A stretch of DNA of 64,000 bases from Microbacterium sp. 1S1 (GCF_008271365.1 NZ_CP043430.1:2914001-2978000), one strand, 5' to 3'; numbered from the stretch's first letter, positions 14,541-24,878 are shown. The notes: generated by a model from the letters alone, not told the origin. Program-made: numbers and translations.

Positions 14541-15590
14541 TCAGACGGCTCCGGCTCGCGCCAGGCGCTCCCGCACCCGGTCGATCGGCACCGCCTGCGC
14601 CGTTCGCCCCTCGGGCCCCACCGTCGTCTCGGCGGCGAGCACGGAGTTGACCAACGCCTCCTCGGCCGCGTCCATCGTCGCGGCGAAGAGCGGCGAGAGC
14701 TCGTCGTCGGCCGTGGGGCCGTCCGCGGTCCGCTCGGCCACGGAGAAGGCGATCGCGTAGTCGCCGCTGCCCTGCGCATAGTCCGCCCCGACACCCCGCA
14801 TGGCGAACACGGCGCGGTTGGCCACGCGGCCGAGCTGGCGGCCGTCGACCGGCGCGTCCGTCGCGACGACGATCATGCAGGAGTTGCCGACGGGCTGCGC
14901 CGGAGCGTCCGCGAGCAGCTCCTCCGCGGGCAGCGGGACGCCCGCGATCCGCAGCGTGCCGCTGAAGTTCGTCTGCACGAGCGCACCGACCGTGAACGGG
15001 TACCCCGCGACGGCGACGAGTCGGGACGCGGTGCCGATCCCGCCCTTGTACCCGAGGGCGACGGTTCCGGCGCCGGCGCCGACGCACCCTTCCGCGACCG
15101 GACCGGGAGCCGCAGCGGCCAGGGCCGTCGTCACCTGCTCCTCGCCCACCGCCCGCCGTCGGATGTCCGAGAGGAAGCCGTCGTTCGTCTCCCCCACCAC
15201 CGGATTCAGCGTCGTCGTCCGCGCGTGCATCGGAGTCGCCAGCAGATGGCCGACGAGCGCGTCGGCGACACGGAACACCGACAGCGTCGATGTCAGCAGG
15301 ATCGGCGTCTCCAGAGCCCCGAGCTCGCGGAGCTGAGTGGCGCCGACGAGCTTGCCGTAGCCGTTGCCGACCGACAGGTTCGCGGGCAGGCTGCGGCGCT
15401 CGGCACTGAGGGCGTCGGGCACGATCGCCGTCACACCCGTGTGTAGGCCGTCGCCGTGCAGCGTGGCATGGCCGACCCGCACGCCCGGGACGTCCGTGAT
15501 GGCGTTCCCCGGGCCGCGCGCGAAGGCCCCGGACGGGACGCCGAGATCGGCGAGTCGGGGGCGGGGGCAAGGCGACGACGGCGATGTCAT
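14541..15590 (-). CDS. P1-family peptidase (DmpA-like L-aminopeptidase/D-esterase)
   Basis: 349 aa, N-terminal-nucleophile aminopeptidase related to Ochrobactrum DmpA and beta-aminopeptidase BapA. These self-cleave before a serine; the expected site is Ser237 in PVGNSCMIVVATDAP. Upstream hallmarks include NAITDVPGVRVGH and LNPVVGETNDGFL. The family is known for unusual stereochemistry, releasing N-terminal L- or D-residues or beta-amino acids, which suits its position facing the D-peptide cluster. The ATG at 15590 has GAGG just upstream; a frame extending to 15698 has no support. Convergent with the serine hydrolase gene. Confidence 0.9.
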   Translation of the reverse strand: MTSPSSPCPRPRLADLGVPSGAFARGPGNAITDVPGVRVGHATLHGDGLHTGVTAIVPDALSAERRSLPANLSVGNGYGKLVGATQLRELGALETPILLTSTLSVFRVADALVGHLLATPMHARTTTLNPVVGETNDGFLSDIRRRAVGEEQVTTALAAAAPGPVAEGCVGAGAGTVALGYKGGIGTASRLVAVAGYPFTVGALVQTNFSGTLRIAGVPLPAEELLADAPAQPVGNSCMIVVATDAPVDGRQLGRVANRAVFAMRGVGADYAQGSGDYAIAFSVAERTADGPTADDELSPLFAATMDAAEEALVNSVLAAETTVGPEGRTAQAVPIDRVRERLARAGAV

Positions 15591-15676
15591 GCCTCGATCC
15601 TCCCAGCGGCCGGAGGGCGGGCGGCAGCGCCGCGCCGGAGGCACCCGCGGGGCGAGCACCCCGCTTCGCCGCTCGG

Positions 15677-15682
15677 TAGACT
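15677..15682 (+). promoter_or_regulatory. -10 element (TAGACT) for valS
   Basis: TAGACT lies 65 bases before the valS ATG in a GC-rich gap, and matches the -10 elements seen at uvrA and tRNA-Pro in this window. No convincing -35 is visible. The short leader shows no T-box-like structure I can recognise. Confidence 0.45.
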
Positions 15683-15747
15683 GGGCGGCACCACTCACAC
15701 TCAGGCACGCTCACACAGTGCCGCATACATCGCTCGAGGAGACCTCC

Positions 15748-18342
15748 ATGTCCGCCATTCCCGACAAGCCCGCACTCGAAGGTCTCGAAGCGAAATGGGA
15801 CGCCGCCTGGGCGGAGCAGGGCACCTATCTGTTCGACCGCCTGCGCGCCGCCGAGCTGGGCCGGGAGGGCGTCTACTCGATCGACACCCCGCCGCCCACC
15901 GCCTCCGGCAGCCTCCACATCGGCCATGTGTTCTCCTACACGCACACCGACGTGAAGGCGCGGTACGAGCGGATGCGCGGCAAGACCGTGTTCTACCCGA
16001 TGGGCTGGGACGACAACGGCCTTCCCACCGAGCGCCGCGTGCAGAACTACTACGGGGTCCGCTGCGATCCGTCGCTCCCCTACGACGCCGACTTCACCCC
16101 TCCCTTCGAGGGCGGCGACAACAAGTCGAGCCGGGCCGCCGACCAGCAGCCCATCAGCCGCCGCAACTTCATCGAGCTGTGCGAACGCCTCACGATCGAG
16201 GACGAGAAGCAGTTCGAGGCGCTGTTCCGTCAGCTCGGACTCAGCGTCGACTGGACACAGACCTACCGCACGATCTCCGACGACACGATCCGCCAGAGCC
16301 AGCTCGCGTTCCTCCGCAACCTCGAGCGCGGGGAGGCGTACCAGGCCCTCGCGCCGACGCTCTGGGACATCGACTTCCGCTCTGCGATCGCGCAGGCCGA
16401 GCTCGAGGACCGCGACCAGCAGGCCGCCTACCACACGATCGAGTTCCCCTTCGCGGACGGCTCCGGGTCCATCGCGATCGACACCACGCGGCCCGAGCTC
16501 CTCCCCGCGTGCATCGCGATCGTGACCCACCCCGAGGGTCCGCACAAGCACCTCATCGGGACGAAGGTCCGCACGCCGTACTTCGGCGCGGAGATCGAGA
16601 TCCACGGGCACCACCTCGCCCAGCCGGACAAGGGCACCGGCGCCGCGATGGTCTGCACCTTCGGTGACGTCACCGACATCATCTGGTGGCGCGAGCTGCG
16701 CACCGCTGCCGGCCAGTCCCTGCCGAACATGACGACGATCGGCCTCGACGGCCGGTTCCTCCCGGAGGCCCCGGCGATCGTGGCCGACGCCGACGCACGC
16801 GCCTGGTACGCGGAGAACGTGGCGGGCAAGACCGTCTTCAGCGCCCGCAAGGCGATCGTGGAGAAGCTGCAGGAGACCGGCGACATGACGGCGGTCGGCA
16901 AGCCCTTCCAGCACGCCGTGAAGTTCTTCGAGAAGGGCGACCGCCCGCTCGAGATCGTCTCGACCCGTCAGTGGTACATCCGCAACGGAGCCAGGGACGG
17001 CGAGCTGCGCGATCAGCTCCTCGCGCACGGTACCGAGCTGGCGTGGCACCCCGACTTCATGCGTGTCCGCTACGAGAACTGGGTCGGCGGCCTCACGGGC
17101 GACTGGCTCGTGTCCCGGCAGCGGTTCTTCGGCGTGCCGATCCCGCTCTGGTACGCGCTGGATGAGAACGGTGAGCGCGATTACGACCGGGTGCTGACCC
17201 CGGACACCGCGACGCTGCCGATCGACCCGACGACGGATGTGCCGGCGGGCTACACCGAGGCCCAGCGCGGCGTGCCGGGCGGGTTCGACGCCGAGGCCGA
17301 CATCCTCGACACCTGGGCGACCTCGTCCCTGACGCCGCAGCTCGCAGGCGGCTGGCAGCGCGACGAGGAGCTGTGGCAGCTCACGGCCCCGTTCGACCTG
17401 CGTCCGCAGGGGCAGGACATCATCCGCACCTGGCTCTTCTCGACCATGCTGCGCTCCACGCTCGAAGACGGCCGCGCCCCGTGGAAGAACGCCGCCATCT
17501 CCGGCTTCATCGTCGACCCCGACCGCAAGAAGATGTCGAAGTCGAAGGGCAACGTGGTCACCCCTGCTGACGTGCTCGACGCCCACGGCTCGGACGCGGT
17601 GCGGTACTGGGCCGCCTCGAGCCGGCTCGGCATGGACGCCGCCTTCGACCCGCAGAACCCGACGCAGGTGAAGATCGGTCGGCGTCTCGCGATCAAGGTG
17701 CTGAACGCCGCGAAGTTCGTGCTGTCGTTCCCGGTGCCCGAGGGCGCGCAGGTGACGCACGCACTGGATGCCTCGATGCTCACGGCGCTCGACGGCGTGG
17801 TGGCCGAGGCGACCGCGGCCTTCGACCGGTATGACGCGGCCCGGGCGCTGGAGCTGACCGAGGCGTTCTTCTGGACGTTCTGCGACGACTACCTGGAACT
17901 CGTGAAGGAGCGGGCCTACAACCAGAACGACGTCGGGCAGGCCTCTGCCGCTCTCGCGCTGCGTCTGGCGCTGTCCACGCTCCTCCGGCTGCTCGCGCCG
18001 GTGCTCTCCTTCGCCACGGAGGAGGCCTGGTCGTGGTTCGAGGAGGGCTCCGTGCATACGGCCGCCTGGCCCGAGGCGCTCGGCATCGAGGGCGACCCGG
18101 CCGTGCTGTCCGCCGCGAGCGAGGCACTCATCGGCATCCGCCGCGCGAAGACCGAGGCGAAGGCATCGCAGAAGACCCCGGTCTCGCGGGCCGCGATCGC
18201 CGCTCCCGCCGCGAAGGTCGAGGCGCTGCGTGCCGCGGCGGACGATCTCCGTGCGGTGGGCCGCATCGCCGAGCTCGAGATCACCGAGGCGGAGGAGTTC
18301 GCGGTCACCGCGATCGAGCTCGCCCCGGTCGAGGCCTCCTGA
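15748..18342 (+). CDS. valS: Valyl-tRNA synthetase
   Basis: 864 aa class Ia aminoacyl-tRNA synthetase that charges tRNA-Val. The HIGH motif is in GSLHIGHVFSYTHTD near residue 60 and KMSKSKGN near residue 595. The editing (CP1) domain lies between. The sequence LPTERRVQNYYGVRCDP identifies the shorter ValS type common in Microbacteriaceae. The ATG at 15748 is preceded by GAGGAGACCTCC. The frame runs open upstream into the P1 peptidase leader but has no ribosome site there. The stop overlaps the next small gene (TGATG). Confidence 0.97.
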   Translation: MSAIPDKPALEGLEAKWDAAWAEQGTYLFDRLRAAELGREGVYSIDTPPPTASGSLHIGHVFSYTHTDVKARYERMRGKTVFYPMGWDDNGLPTERRVQNYYGVRCDPSLPYDADFTPPFEGGDNKSSRAADQQPISRRNFIELCERLTIEDEKQFEALFRQLGLSVDWTQTYRTISDDTIRQSQLAFLRNLERGEAYQALAPTLWDIDFRSAIAQAELEDRDQQAAYHTIEFPFADGSGSIAIDTTRPELLPACIAIVTHPEGPHKHLIGTKVRTPYFGAEIEIHGHHLAQPDKGTGAAMVCTFGDVTDIIWWRELRTAAGQSLPNMTTIGLDGRFLPEAPAIVADADARAWYAENVAGKTVFSARKAIVEKLQETGDMTAVGKPFQHAVKFFEKGDRPLEIVSTRQWYIRNGARDGELRDQLLAHGTELAWHPDFMRVRYENWVGGLTGDWLVSRQRFFGVPIPLWYALDENGERDYDRVLTPDTATLPIDPTTDVPAGYTEAQRGVPGGFDAEADILDTWATSSLTPQLAGGWQRDEELWQLTAPFDLRPQGQDIIRTWLFSTMLRSTLEDGRAPWKNAAISGFIVDPDRKKMSKSKGNVVTPADVLDAHGSDAVRYWAASSRLGMDAAFDPQNPTQVKIGRRLAIKVLNAAKFVLSFPVPEGAQVTHALDASMLTALDGVVAEATAAFDRYDAARALELTEAFFWTFCDDYLELVKERAYNQNDVGQASAALALRLALSTLLRLLAPVLSFATEEAWSWFEEGSVHTAAWPEALGIEGDPAVLSAASEALIGIRRAKTEAKASQKTPVSRAAIAAPAAKVEALRAAADDLRAVGRIAELEITEAEEFAVTAIELAPVEAS

Positions 18343-18554
18343 TGCAGCTCGGCACGCGCTGGGCCGCGGGGGCCCAGCCTCCCGCGTCGGTTCCCGAGGC
18401 GCTGCGTCCCGCGATCGCCGAGGTGGAGTCGCGGGACCTCACCGGTCACTGGACGCTCACGTGGCTCGAGGGCCGCGCGATCGCCGAGCTCGACGCCGGC
18501 TGGGAGGTCGTCGAGACGCCCTCCGGCGAGGTCATCGCCCGCCCTTTCACCTGA
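18342..18554 (+). CDS. Small hypothetical protein coupled to valS (70 aa)
   Basis: Its ATG shares one base with the valS stop (TGATG), so translation is probably coupled. The sequence has a basic start, a PEALRPAIAEVE helix and a beta-like tail (HWTLTWLEGRAIAELD, WEVVETPSGEVIARPF). No catalytic motif, signal peptide or membrane helix. I do not recognise a named family. High GC third positions and the tight fit to valS support it as a real gene. Confidence 0.65.
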   Translation: MQLGTRWAAGAQPPASVPEALRPAIAEVESRDLTGHWTLTWLEGRAIAELDAGWEVVETPSGEVIARPFT

Positions 18555-18599
18555 TCCCTCTCACCTGATCACCTGATCTCGAGACCCCGCTTCATCGCC

Positions 18600-18637
18600 G
18601 AGACCCCCTCGTATCCGCGCGGATACGAGGGGGTCTC
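18600..18637. terminator. Bidirectional hairpin terminator after valS unit
   Basis: A perfect 17-bp stem (18600-18616 with 18621-18637) with a four-base GCGC loop lies between the convergent valS unit and the 72-aa gene on the minus strand. It has no long U tract, which is common for actinobacterial terminators. Confidence 0.8.
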
Positions 18638-18659
18638 GTCGTGGAGCCGGGGTGTCGGG

Positions 18660-18878
18660 TCAGCGGCGCGGGGTCCCGAGCTGCGCGAGGAGGTGGTCCA
18701 CGGCGCGCGGGTCGTGGCGGCGGGCCTGCTGTTCGCGGAGGAGGTCGAGGGCCACGGTCCGCCGTCGTGCGCGACGCTCGATCCGGTGCTCGACCACGGC
18801 GGTCACCCGGTCGGCGAGGCGCAGCACACCGCGCTCAGCGCGCGTGGGACTGACGAGATGCAGGGTCGCGGCGGTCAT
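18660..18878 (-). CDS. Small hypothetical protein downstream of ArsR-type regulator (72 aa)
   Basis: The ATG overlaps the regulator stop by four bases (ATGA), so the two form one transcription unit. The protein is arginine-rich and probably all helical (ERGVLRLADRVTAVVEHRIE, then LDLLREQQARRHDPRAVDHL). No domain is recognised. Regulator-coupled small proteins of this kind sometimes modulate the regulator or a target. Nothing in the sequence proves this. Confidence 0.65.
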   Translation of the reverse strand: MTAATLHLVSPTRAERGVLRLADRVTAVVEHRIERRARRRTVALDLLREQQARRHDPRAVDHLLAQLGTPRR

Positions 18879-19489
18879 GATGCCTCCGTCGTCTCCGCAG
18901 AGGCAGCGCCGCGCGGCGTCGGTAGATCGAAGAGCTCGGTTCGGAGCGAGACGCGCCGGACGTCGGGACCCTCTTGACCGCGGTACTGCTCGATCGCCCT
19001 CTCCACGATCGCCTCCAGCTCGGCCCGCAGCGACATCGCCTGTTCCGCGGTCATGTCGAGATGCGTGGTGATCGTCACCCCGACGTCGCGCCATCCCTCC
19101 GGCACCTCGGACTCCGGGCGGTTGAGGTACTGCATCAACGTCTCGTGTCGCAGCCGGAAGAACTCCGAGGTCACGATCTGCGCGGCGGCACGGTTGGCCG
19201 GCGACATCTGCTCGTCCGGTCCCGGCATGTCGATCCGGCCTTTCGGGCGCTCCCACCACCGCTCTCGTGCGGTGCCCCGACCTTCCACCTCGCGAATGAG
19301 GTCGTGCGCCGCGAGGGCGCGGAGGTGGTAGCTGGTGGACCCCGAGGTCTCCCCCACCAGGGCAGCGAGAGAGCTGGCGGTCTGGGGACCGCGGGAGGCG
19401 AGCAGATCGAAGATCTTGACCCGCAGCGGATGAGCGAGCGCCTTGAGCGCCCCCGAATCCAGCGTCCGTACCTGCGTCTCGTTCGTCAT
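18875..19489 (-). CDS. ArsR/winged-helix transcriptional regulator
   Basis: 204 aa from the chosen start. An N-terminal winged HTH (ALKALAHPLRVKIFDLLASRG, shortened here, about residues 15-80, with SGSTSYHLRALAAHDLI as recognition helix) is followed by a C-terminal effector or dimer domain. The ATG at 19489 is chosen because a -35/-10 pair (TTGCAA, 17 bp, TATCTT) ends eight bases before it. This gives an essentially leaderless mRNA, and the longer ATG at 19525 would lie inside the promoter. It sits next to kbl but reads as its own unit with the 72-aa gene. Effector unknown. Confidence 0.85.
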   Translation of the reverse strand: MTNETQVRTLDSGALKALAHPLRVKIFDLLASRGPQTASSLAALVGETSGSTSYHLRALAAHDLIREVEGRGTARERWWERPKGRIDMPGPDEQMSPANRAAAQIVTSEFFRLRHETLMQYLNRPESEVPEGWRDVGVTITTHLDMTAEQAMSLRAELEAIVERAIEQYRGQEGPDVRRVSLRTELFDLPTPRGAASAETTEAS

Positions 19490-19491
19490 AC

Positions 19492-19539
19492 ATGCAAAGA
19501 TACGCTTGCAAACACTTCTTTGCAAGCTTCTCTTTGCAT
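19492..19539 (-). promoter_or_regulatory. Autoregulatory operator-promoter of the ArsR-type gene
   Basis: Two 21-base arms (19492-19512 and 19519-19539) form an inverted repeat matching at 19 of 21 positions around a six-base spacer. Each arm itself contains TTTGCA/TGCAAA half-sites, giving four half-sites in all. The minus-strand promoter is embedded: -35 TTGCAA at 19520-19525, 17-bp spacer, -10 TATCTT at 19497-19502. Binding here would block RNA polymerase directly. Confidence 0.75.
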
Positions 19540-19556
19540 CAAGTCAGGGCATCGGG

Positions 19557-20734
<1,178 letters not shown>

Positions 20735-20735
<1 letters not shown>

Positions 20736-21778
20736 CACAGCTCCGTCCAGTCGAGGATGATCTTGCCCGTGCCGGCGGACTCCGCCGCCGCGAATCCGCG
20801 CTCCCAATCGCGCGCCGGTACGACCTCGGCGATCACCCGGCCGATGGCCGCCCGCAGCGTCGCACTCGTCTGCAGCATCGCCCCCATGGCGTTCCAGGTC
20901 TCGAACATCTCACGGCCGTAGATACCGGTGATGGTGAGCATGTGGGTGACGAGCTTGCCCCAGTCGATGTCGAACCCGGTCGACGGCAGACCCAGCATCG
21001 CGATCCGCCCGCCGTGGTTCATGTTGTCGATCATCGCCGGGAGTGCCGACGCCGCGCCGCTCATCTCGAAGCCGACATCGAAGCCCTCGCGCATGCCGAG
21101 CGCACGCTGCGCGTCGCGGATCTCCTGATGGGAGACGTCGACGACCTCGTCGGCTCCCATTCCCCGCGCCATCTCCAGGCGCGGGGTGCTCACGTCGGTC
21201 CCCACGATGAAGCGGGCCCCCGCATGCCGTGCGACGGCGATCGCCATCAGGCCGATCGGACCGCACCCGGTGACGAGGACGTCCTCGCCGATGAGGGGGA
21301 AGCGGAGAGCGGTGTGCACGGCGTTTCCGAGCGGGTCGAAGATCGCGCCGAGCTCCGGGGCGACCTCGGCCTGGTGGACCCACACATTGGTCGCCGGCAG
21401 CGAGAGGTACTCGGCGAAGGCACCATCGCGCTGCAGCCCGAGTCCGATCGTGCGGATGCACATCTGGCGCCGTCCTGCGCGACAGTTCCGGCAGGTGCCG
21501 CAGACGATGTGCCCCTCGCCGGACACCCGGTCGCCGACGGCGATGTCGTGGACGAGCGGCCCGACCTCGACGACTTCGCCGTAGAACTCGTGCCCGGGGA
21601 TGAGGGGTGCGGCGATCGCGGAGGCCGCCCAGTCGTCCCATCGCCGGATGTGCAGGTCGGTACCGCAGATGCCGGTGCGGAGGACGCGGATGACGACCTC
21701 ACCCGGACCGGCGGTCGGATCCGGTCGCTCGACGAGCGCGAGGCCGGCACCCGGCTCTTCCTTGAACAGTGCTCTCAT
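20735..21778 (-). CDS. tdh: L-threonine 3-dehydrogenase
   Basis: 347 aa zinc alcohol dehydrogenase-family enzyme oxidising threonine to 2-amino-3-oxobutyrate with NAD+. The catalytic zinc site is in TGICGTDLH and PGHEFYGEV. The structural zinc cysteines are in [15 protein letters not shown] (about 94-108). The Rossmann motif is [11 protein letters not shown]. Immediately upstream of kbl, forming the tdh-kbl pathway. Divergent from a LysR-type gene with an 81-bp gap, where its promoter must lie. Confidence 0.95.
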
Positions 21779-21847
21779 GCTCCGATCCCATCGCATCGCT
21801 CGGTGTAGAACAATCGCCAGGTTCTGCAGCGTCTGTATAGCGACAAC

Positions 21848-21853
21848 TAAACT
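21848..21853 (+). promoter_or_regulatory. -10 element (TAAACT) of the LysR-type gene
   Basis: TAAACT sits six bases before the GTG start at 21860, implying a leaderless transcript. It is inside GACAACTAAACTGTC, whose reverse strand offers TTGACA for tdh, so the two divergent promoters overlap. Confidence 0.5.
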
Positions 21854-21859
21854 GTCAAC

Positions 21860-22798
21860 GTGGAACTCCATCAACTCCAGATCCTCCGCGAGCTCGGCGC
21901 CCTCGGAAGCGCGACCGCCGTCGCCGAAGCGCTCCGCGTCACACCCTCCGCCGTCTCGCAGCAGCTGGCCGCACTGCAGCGCTCCTTTCCGGCCCCGCTC
22001 ACCCGTCGTCAGGGGCGCACGCTCGTGCTGACGCCCGCCGGCGAGATCCTCGCGGCGGCCGGGGCCGAGGCCATCGACGCCATGGCGGCGGCGCGCCACG
22101 CCCTGGACGACTTCGAGGGTGCGGCGACAGGAGAGGTGAGCATCAGCGGCTTCCACAGCGTCGGGCAGGCGCTCTTCGGCGCGCTCGTGCGGGAGCTGTC
22201 CGGGAAGGAGCACGCCCCGACCGTGCGCCTCACGGACGAAGACGTCGCGCAGAGCGAGTTCCCCGGGCTCACCGCGCGGTACGACCTCGTCCTCGCCCAT
22301 CGGATGGAGCACTCCGCGCCGTGGCCGGCCGAGGGCATCCGTGCGGTCGGTCTCGTGCGCGAGCCTCTGGACGTCGCGGTCGCCGCCGACCACCCGCTCG
22401 CCCGTCGCACCTTCGTCTCGCCGGACGAGGTCGCAGACGAGCAGTGGGTGACGAGCCGTGTGGGCTACTCCCCCGACGACGTGCTCCGCGCCGTCGCCGC
22501 CGTCGCGCGCCGTCCGGTCGAGGTCCGCCACCGCATCAACGACTACGGCGCGGTCTCGGCCGTGGTCGCGGCCGGCGGCGTCCTCGGGATGCTCCCCCGG
22601 TTCACCTCGCGCAGCGTCGACGATCACGACATCGTGCGTATCCCGCTCCGGGGCGTGAGCACGCACCGCATGATCGACGTCCTCGCACGTCCGGAGAACC
22701 TGCGCCGCCGCTCGGTGCGCGTCGTCGTCGACGCGCTGCGGCAGGTGATGACCCACCTCAGTGAGGAGCGTTCCGGGGACGGAGAGCGCGATGGCTAG
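21860..22798 (+). CDS. LysR-family transcriptional regulator
   Basis: 312 aa. The LysR HTH is at residues 1-60 (ELHQLQILRELGALGSATAV, then VTPSAVSQQLAALQR). The substrate-binding domain follows from about residue 90. GTG start with a -10 six bases before it. It diverges from tdh-kbl, so control of threonine catabolism is possible, but it is also co-directional with the M3 peptidase nine bases downstream and could control that. Effector cannot be read from sequence. Confidence 0.88.
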   Translation: MELHQLQILRELGALGSATAVAEALRVTPSAVSQQLAALQRSFPAPLTRRQGRTLVLTPAGEILAAAGAEAIDAMAAARHALDDFEGAATGEVSISGFHSVGQALFGALVRELSGKEHAPTVRLTDEDVAQSEFPGLTARYDLVLAHRMEHSAPWPAEGIRAVGLVREPLDVAVAADHPLARRTFVSPDEVADEQWVTSRVGYSPDDVLRAVAAVARRPVEVRHRINDYGAVSAVVAAGGVLGMLPRFTSRSVDDHDIVRIPLRGVSTHRMIDVLARPENLRRRSVRVVVDALRQVMTHLSEERSGDGERDG

Positions 22799-22807
22799 GC
22801 TCGGAGG

Positions 22808-24859
22808 ATGAGCGACGCCACCAACCCGCTGCTGCAGCCGTCGACCCTTCCCTTCGGCCTTCCGGACTATCGGGCGATCCGCCCGGAGCACTACCTCCCC
22901 GCCTTCCGAGCCGGATTCGCGGAGCACCTCGCCGAGGTCGCGAGCATCACCCGCGTGCGATCGATGCCGACGTTCGAGAACACCCTCGAAGCGCTGGAGC
23001 GATCGGGCGGGCTCCTCGACCGGGTGGCGCACGCGTTCTACACCGTGAGCTCGGCCGACGCGACGCCGGAGATCCAGGCGATCGACGAGGAACTCGCGCC
23101 GCTCATGGCGGCCCACCAGGACGCGATCACGCTCGATGCGGCGCTCTACGCCCGCGTGACCCACGTGTACGAGCAGCGCGACACCCTCGACCTCGACCCG
23201 GAGCAGCGCTACCTCGTGGAGCGCTACCACCGCGAGATGACACACGCCGGCGCCGGGCTCGACGGCGACGCCAAGGCGCAGCTCACGGCGCTGAACCAGA
23301 AGCTGTCCGTGCTCACGAACACGTTCGAGCGGAACCTGCTGAGCGACACGAACGATCTCGCCGTCGTCTTCGAATCCGCGGCCGAGCTGGAAGGCCTGAG
23401 TGCGGGAGAACTCTCCGCCGCCGCGCGCGCCGCCGCCGATCGAGGGCTCGACGGTCATTACCTCCTCACGCTGCCGCTGTTCACCGGCCACCCCGCGCTC
23501 GCACGGCTTGCGGTGCGGGAATCCCGACGCCGGGTCATGGCGGCGTCCCGAGCGCGAGGATCCCGCGATAACGCGAACGACAACCGTCCGGTGCTGCGCG
23601 AGATCGTGCGCCTCCGCGCCCAGCGCGCGCGCCTCTTGGGGTATTCGTCCCACGCCGCATACGTCACGGCCGACGAGACGGCGGGGACCCCGGAAGCGGT
23701 CGAGCAGATGCTGCGCCGGTTGGCCGGGCCGTCCGCGCGCAACGCCCGTGCCGAGCGCGCCGCGCTCCAGGCGATCGTCGACGAGACGGAACCCGAGCCC
23801 TTCCCCGTCGAAGCCCACGACTGGGCGTTCTACACGGAACGCGTGCGCGCTGCCCGCTACGACATCGACACCGCCGCCCTGCGTCCGTGGTTCGAGGCGG
23901 AGCGGGTGCTGCAGGAAGGCGTGTTCTTCGCAGCGACCCGACTCTACGGGGTGACGTTCCAGGAGCGACACGACCTCGCGGCCTACCATCCGCAGGCCCG
24001 TGTCTTCGAAGTGCGCAACGCCGACGACTCCCCGCTCGGTCTCTCCGTGCTCGACCTCTACACCCGGGACTCGAAACGCGGTGGCGCGTGGATGAACGCG
24101 ATCGTCAGCCAGTCCCGCCTGCGTGGCAGCGCCCCCGTCGTGGTCAACAACCTCAATGTTGCTCAGCCCGGCGACGGCGAGCCCACGCTGCTGACGCTCG
24201 ACGAGGTGACGACGCTGTTCCACGAGTTCGGGCACGCTCTGCACGGCCTGTTCGCCACGGTGACGTACCCGCACTTCGCCGGGACCAACGTGTTCCGCGA
24301 CTTCGTCGAGTTCCCCAGCCAGGTGAACGAGATGTGGATCCTCTGGCCCGAGGTCCTCGACAACTACGCCCGGCATCACGAGACCGGCGAACCGCTGGAC
24401 TCTGCCATCGTGGAGCGGCTTCGGGCGACCGCGACGTTCGATCAGGGGCATGCGACCAGCGAGTACCTGGCCGCGGCATGGCTGGACCAGGCGTGGCACC
24501 GGCTCTCCGTCGAGGATGCAGTGGACGACGTCGCGAGGTTCGAAGCGGCCGCGCTCGCCGATGTCGGGCTGGACGACCCCGCCGTTCCGACCCGATACTC
24601 CTCCACCTACTTCGCGCATGTCTTCTCGGGCGGCTACAGCGCGGGGTACTACTCCTACATCTGGAGCGAGGTGCTTGACGCCGACACGGTCGAGTGGTTC
24701 CGGGAGAACGGCGGGCTCACGCGGGCGAACGGCGACCGCTTCCGCGAGCGTCTGCTCGGCGTCGGCGGTTCGAAGGACCCGCTGGCCGCCTACCGCGACT
24801 TCCGCGGGCGGGACGCGGAGATCGAGCCGCTCCTGAAACGTCGTGGACTGGACTCGTGA
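22808..24859 (+). CDS. M3-family metallopeptidase (Dcp/oligopeptidase A-like)
   Basis: 683 aa cytoplasmic zinc peptidase. The HEFGH motif lies in LFHEFGHALHG near residue 475, with the third ligand downstream in the helix containing EFPSQVNE. The N-terminal helical domain (LPDYRAIRPEHYLPAFRAG) is typical of peptidyl-dipeptidase Dcp and oligopeptidase A. It degrades short peptides inside the cell, without a signal peptide. The gene follows the LysR regulator by nine bases. Confidence 0.93.
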   Translation: MSDATNPLLQPSTLPFGLPDYRAIRPEHYLPAFRAGFAEHLAEVASITRVRSMPTFENTLEALERSGGLLDRVAHAFYTVSSADATPEIQAIDEELAPLMAAHQDAITLDAALYARVTHVYEQRDTLDLDPEQRYLVERYHREMTHAGAGLDGDAKAQLTALNQKLSVLTNTFERNLLSDTNDLAVVFESAAELEGLSAGELSAAARAAADRGLDGHYLLTLPLFTGHPALARLAVRESRRRVMAASRARGSRDNANDNRPVLREIVRLRAQRARLLGYSSHAAYVTADETAGTPEAVEQMLRRLAGPSARNARAERAALQAIVDETEPEPFPVEAHDWAFYTERVRAARYDIDTAALRPWFEAERVLQEGVFFAATRLYGVTFQERHDLAAYHPQARVFEVRNADDSPLGLSVLDLYTRDSKRGGAWMNAIVSQSRLRGSAPVVVNNLNVAQPGDGEPTLLTLDEVTTLFHEFGHALHGLFATVTYPHFAGTNVFRDFVEFPSQVNEMWILWPEVLDNYARHHETGEPLDSAIVERLRATATFDQGHATSEYLAAAWLDQAWHRLSVEDAVDDVARFEAAALADVGLDDPAVPTRYSSTYFAHVFSGGYSAGYYSYIWSEVLDADTVEWFRENGGLTRANGDRFRERLLGVGGSKDPLAAYRDFRGRDAEIEPLLKRRGLDS

Positions 24860-24878
24860 GTCGTGAGACCCTGAGCGC

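Noticed and set aside
14452..18057. 1201-codon open frame antisense to valS (minus strand)
   Set aside because: Shadow of GC-rich valS codon use; composition is Arg/Gly/Val-rich low complexity with no motifs, while valS is certain.
19490..19525. Upstream ATG for the ArsR-type regulator
   Set aside because: It lies inside the operator-promoter; the -10 element is downstream of it.
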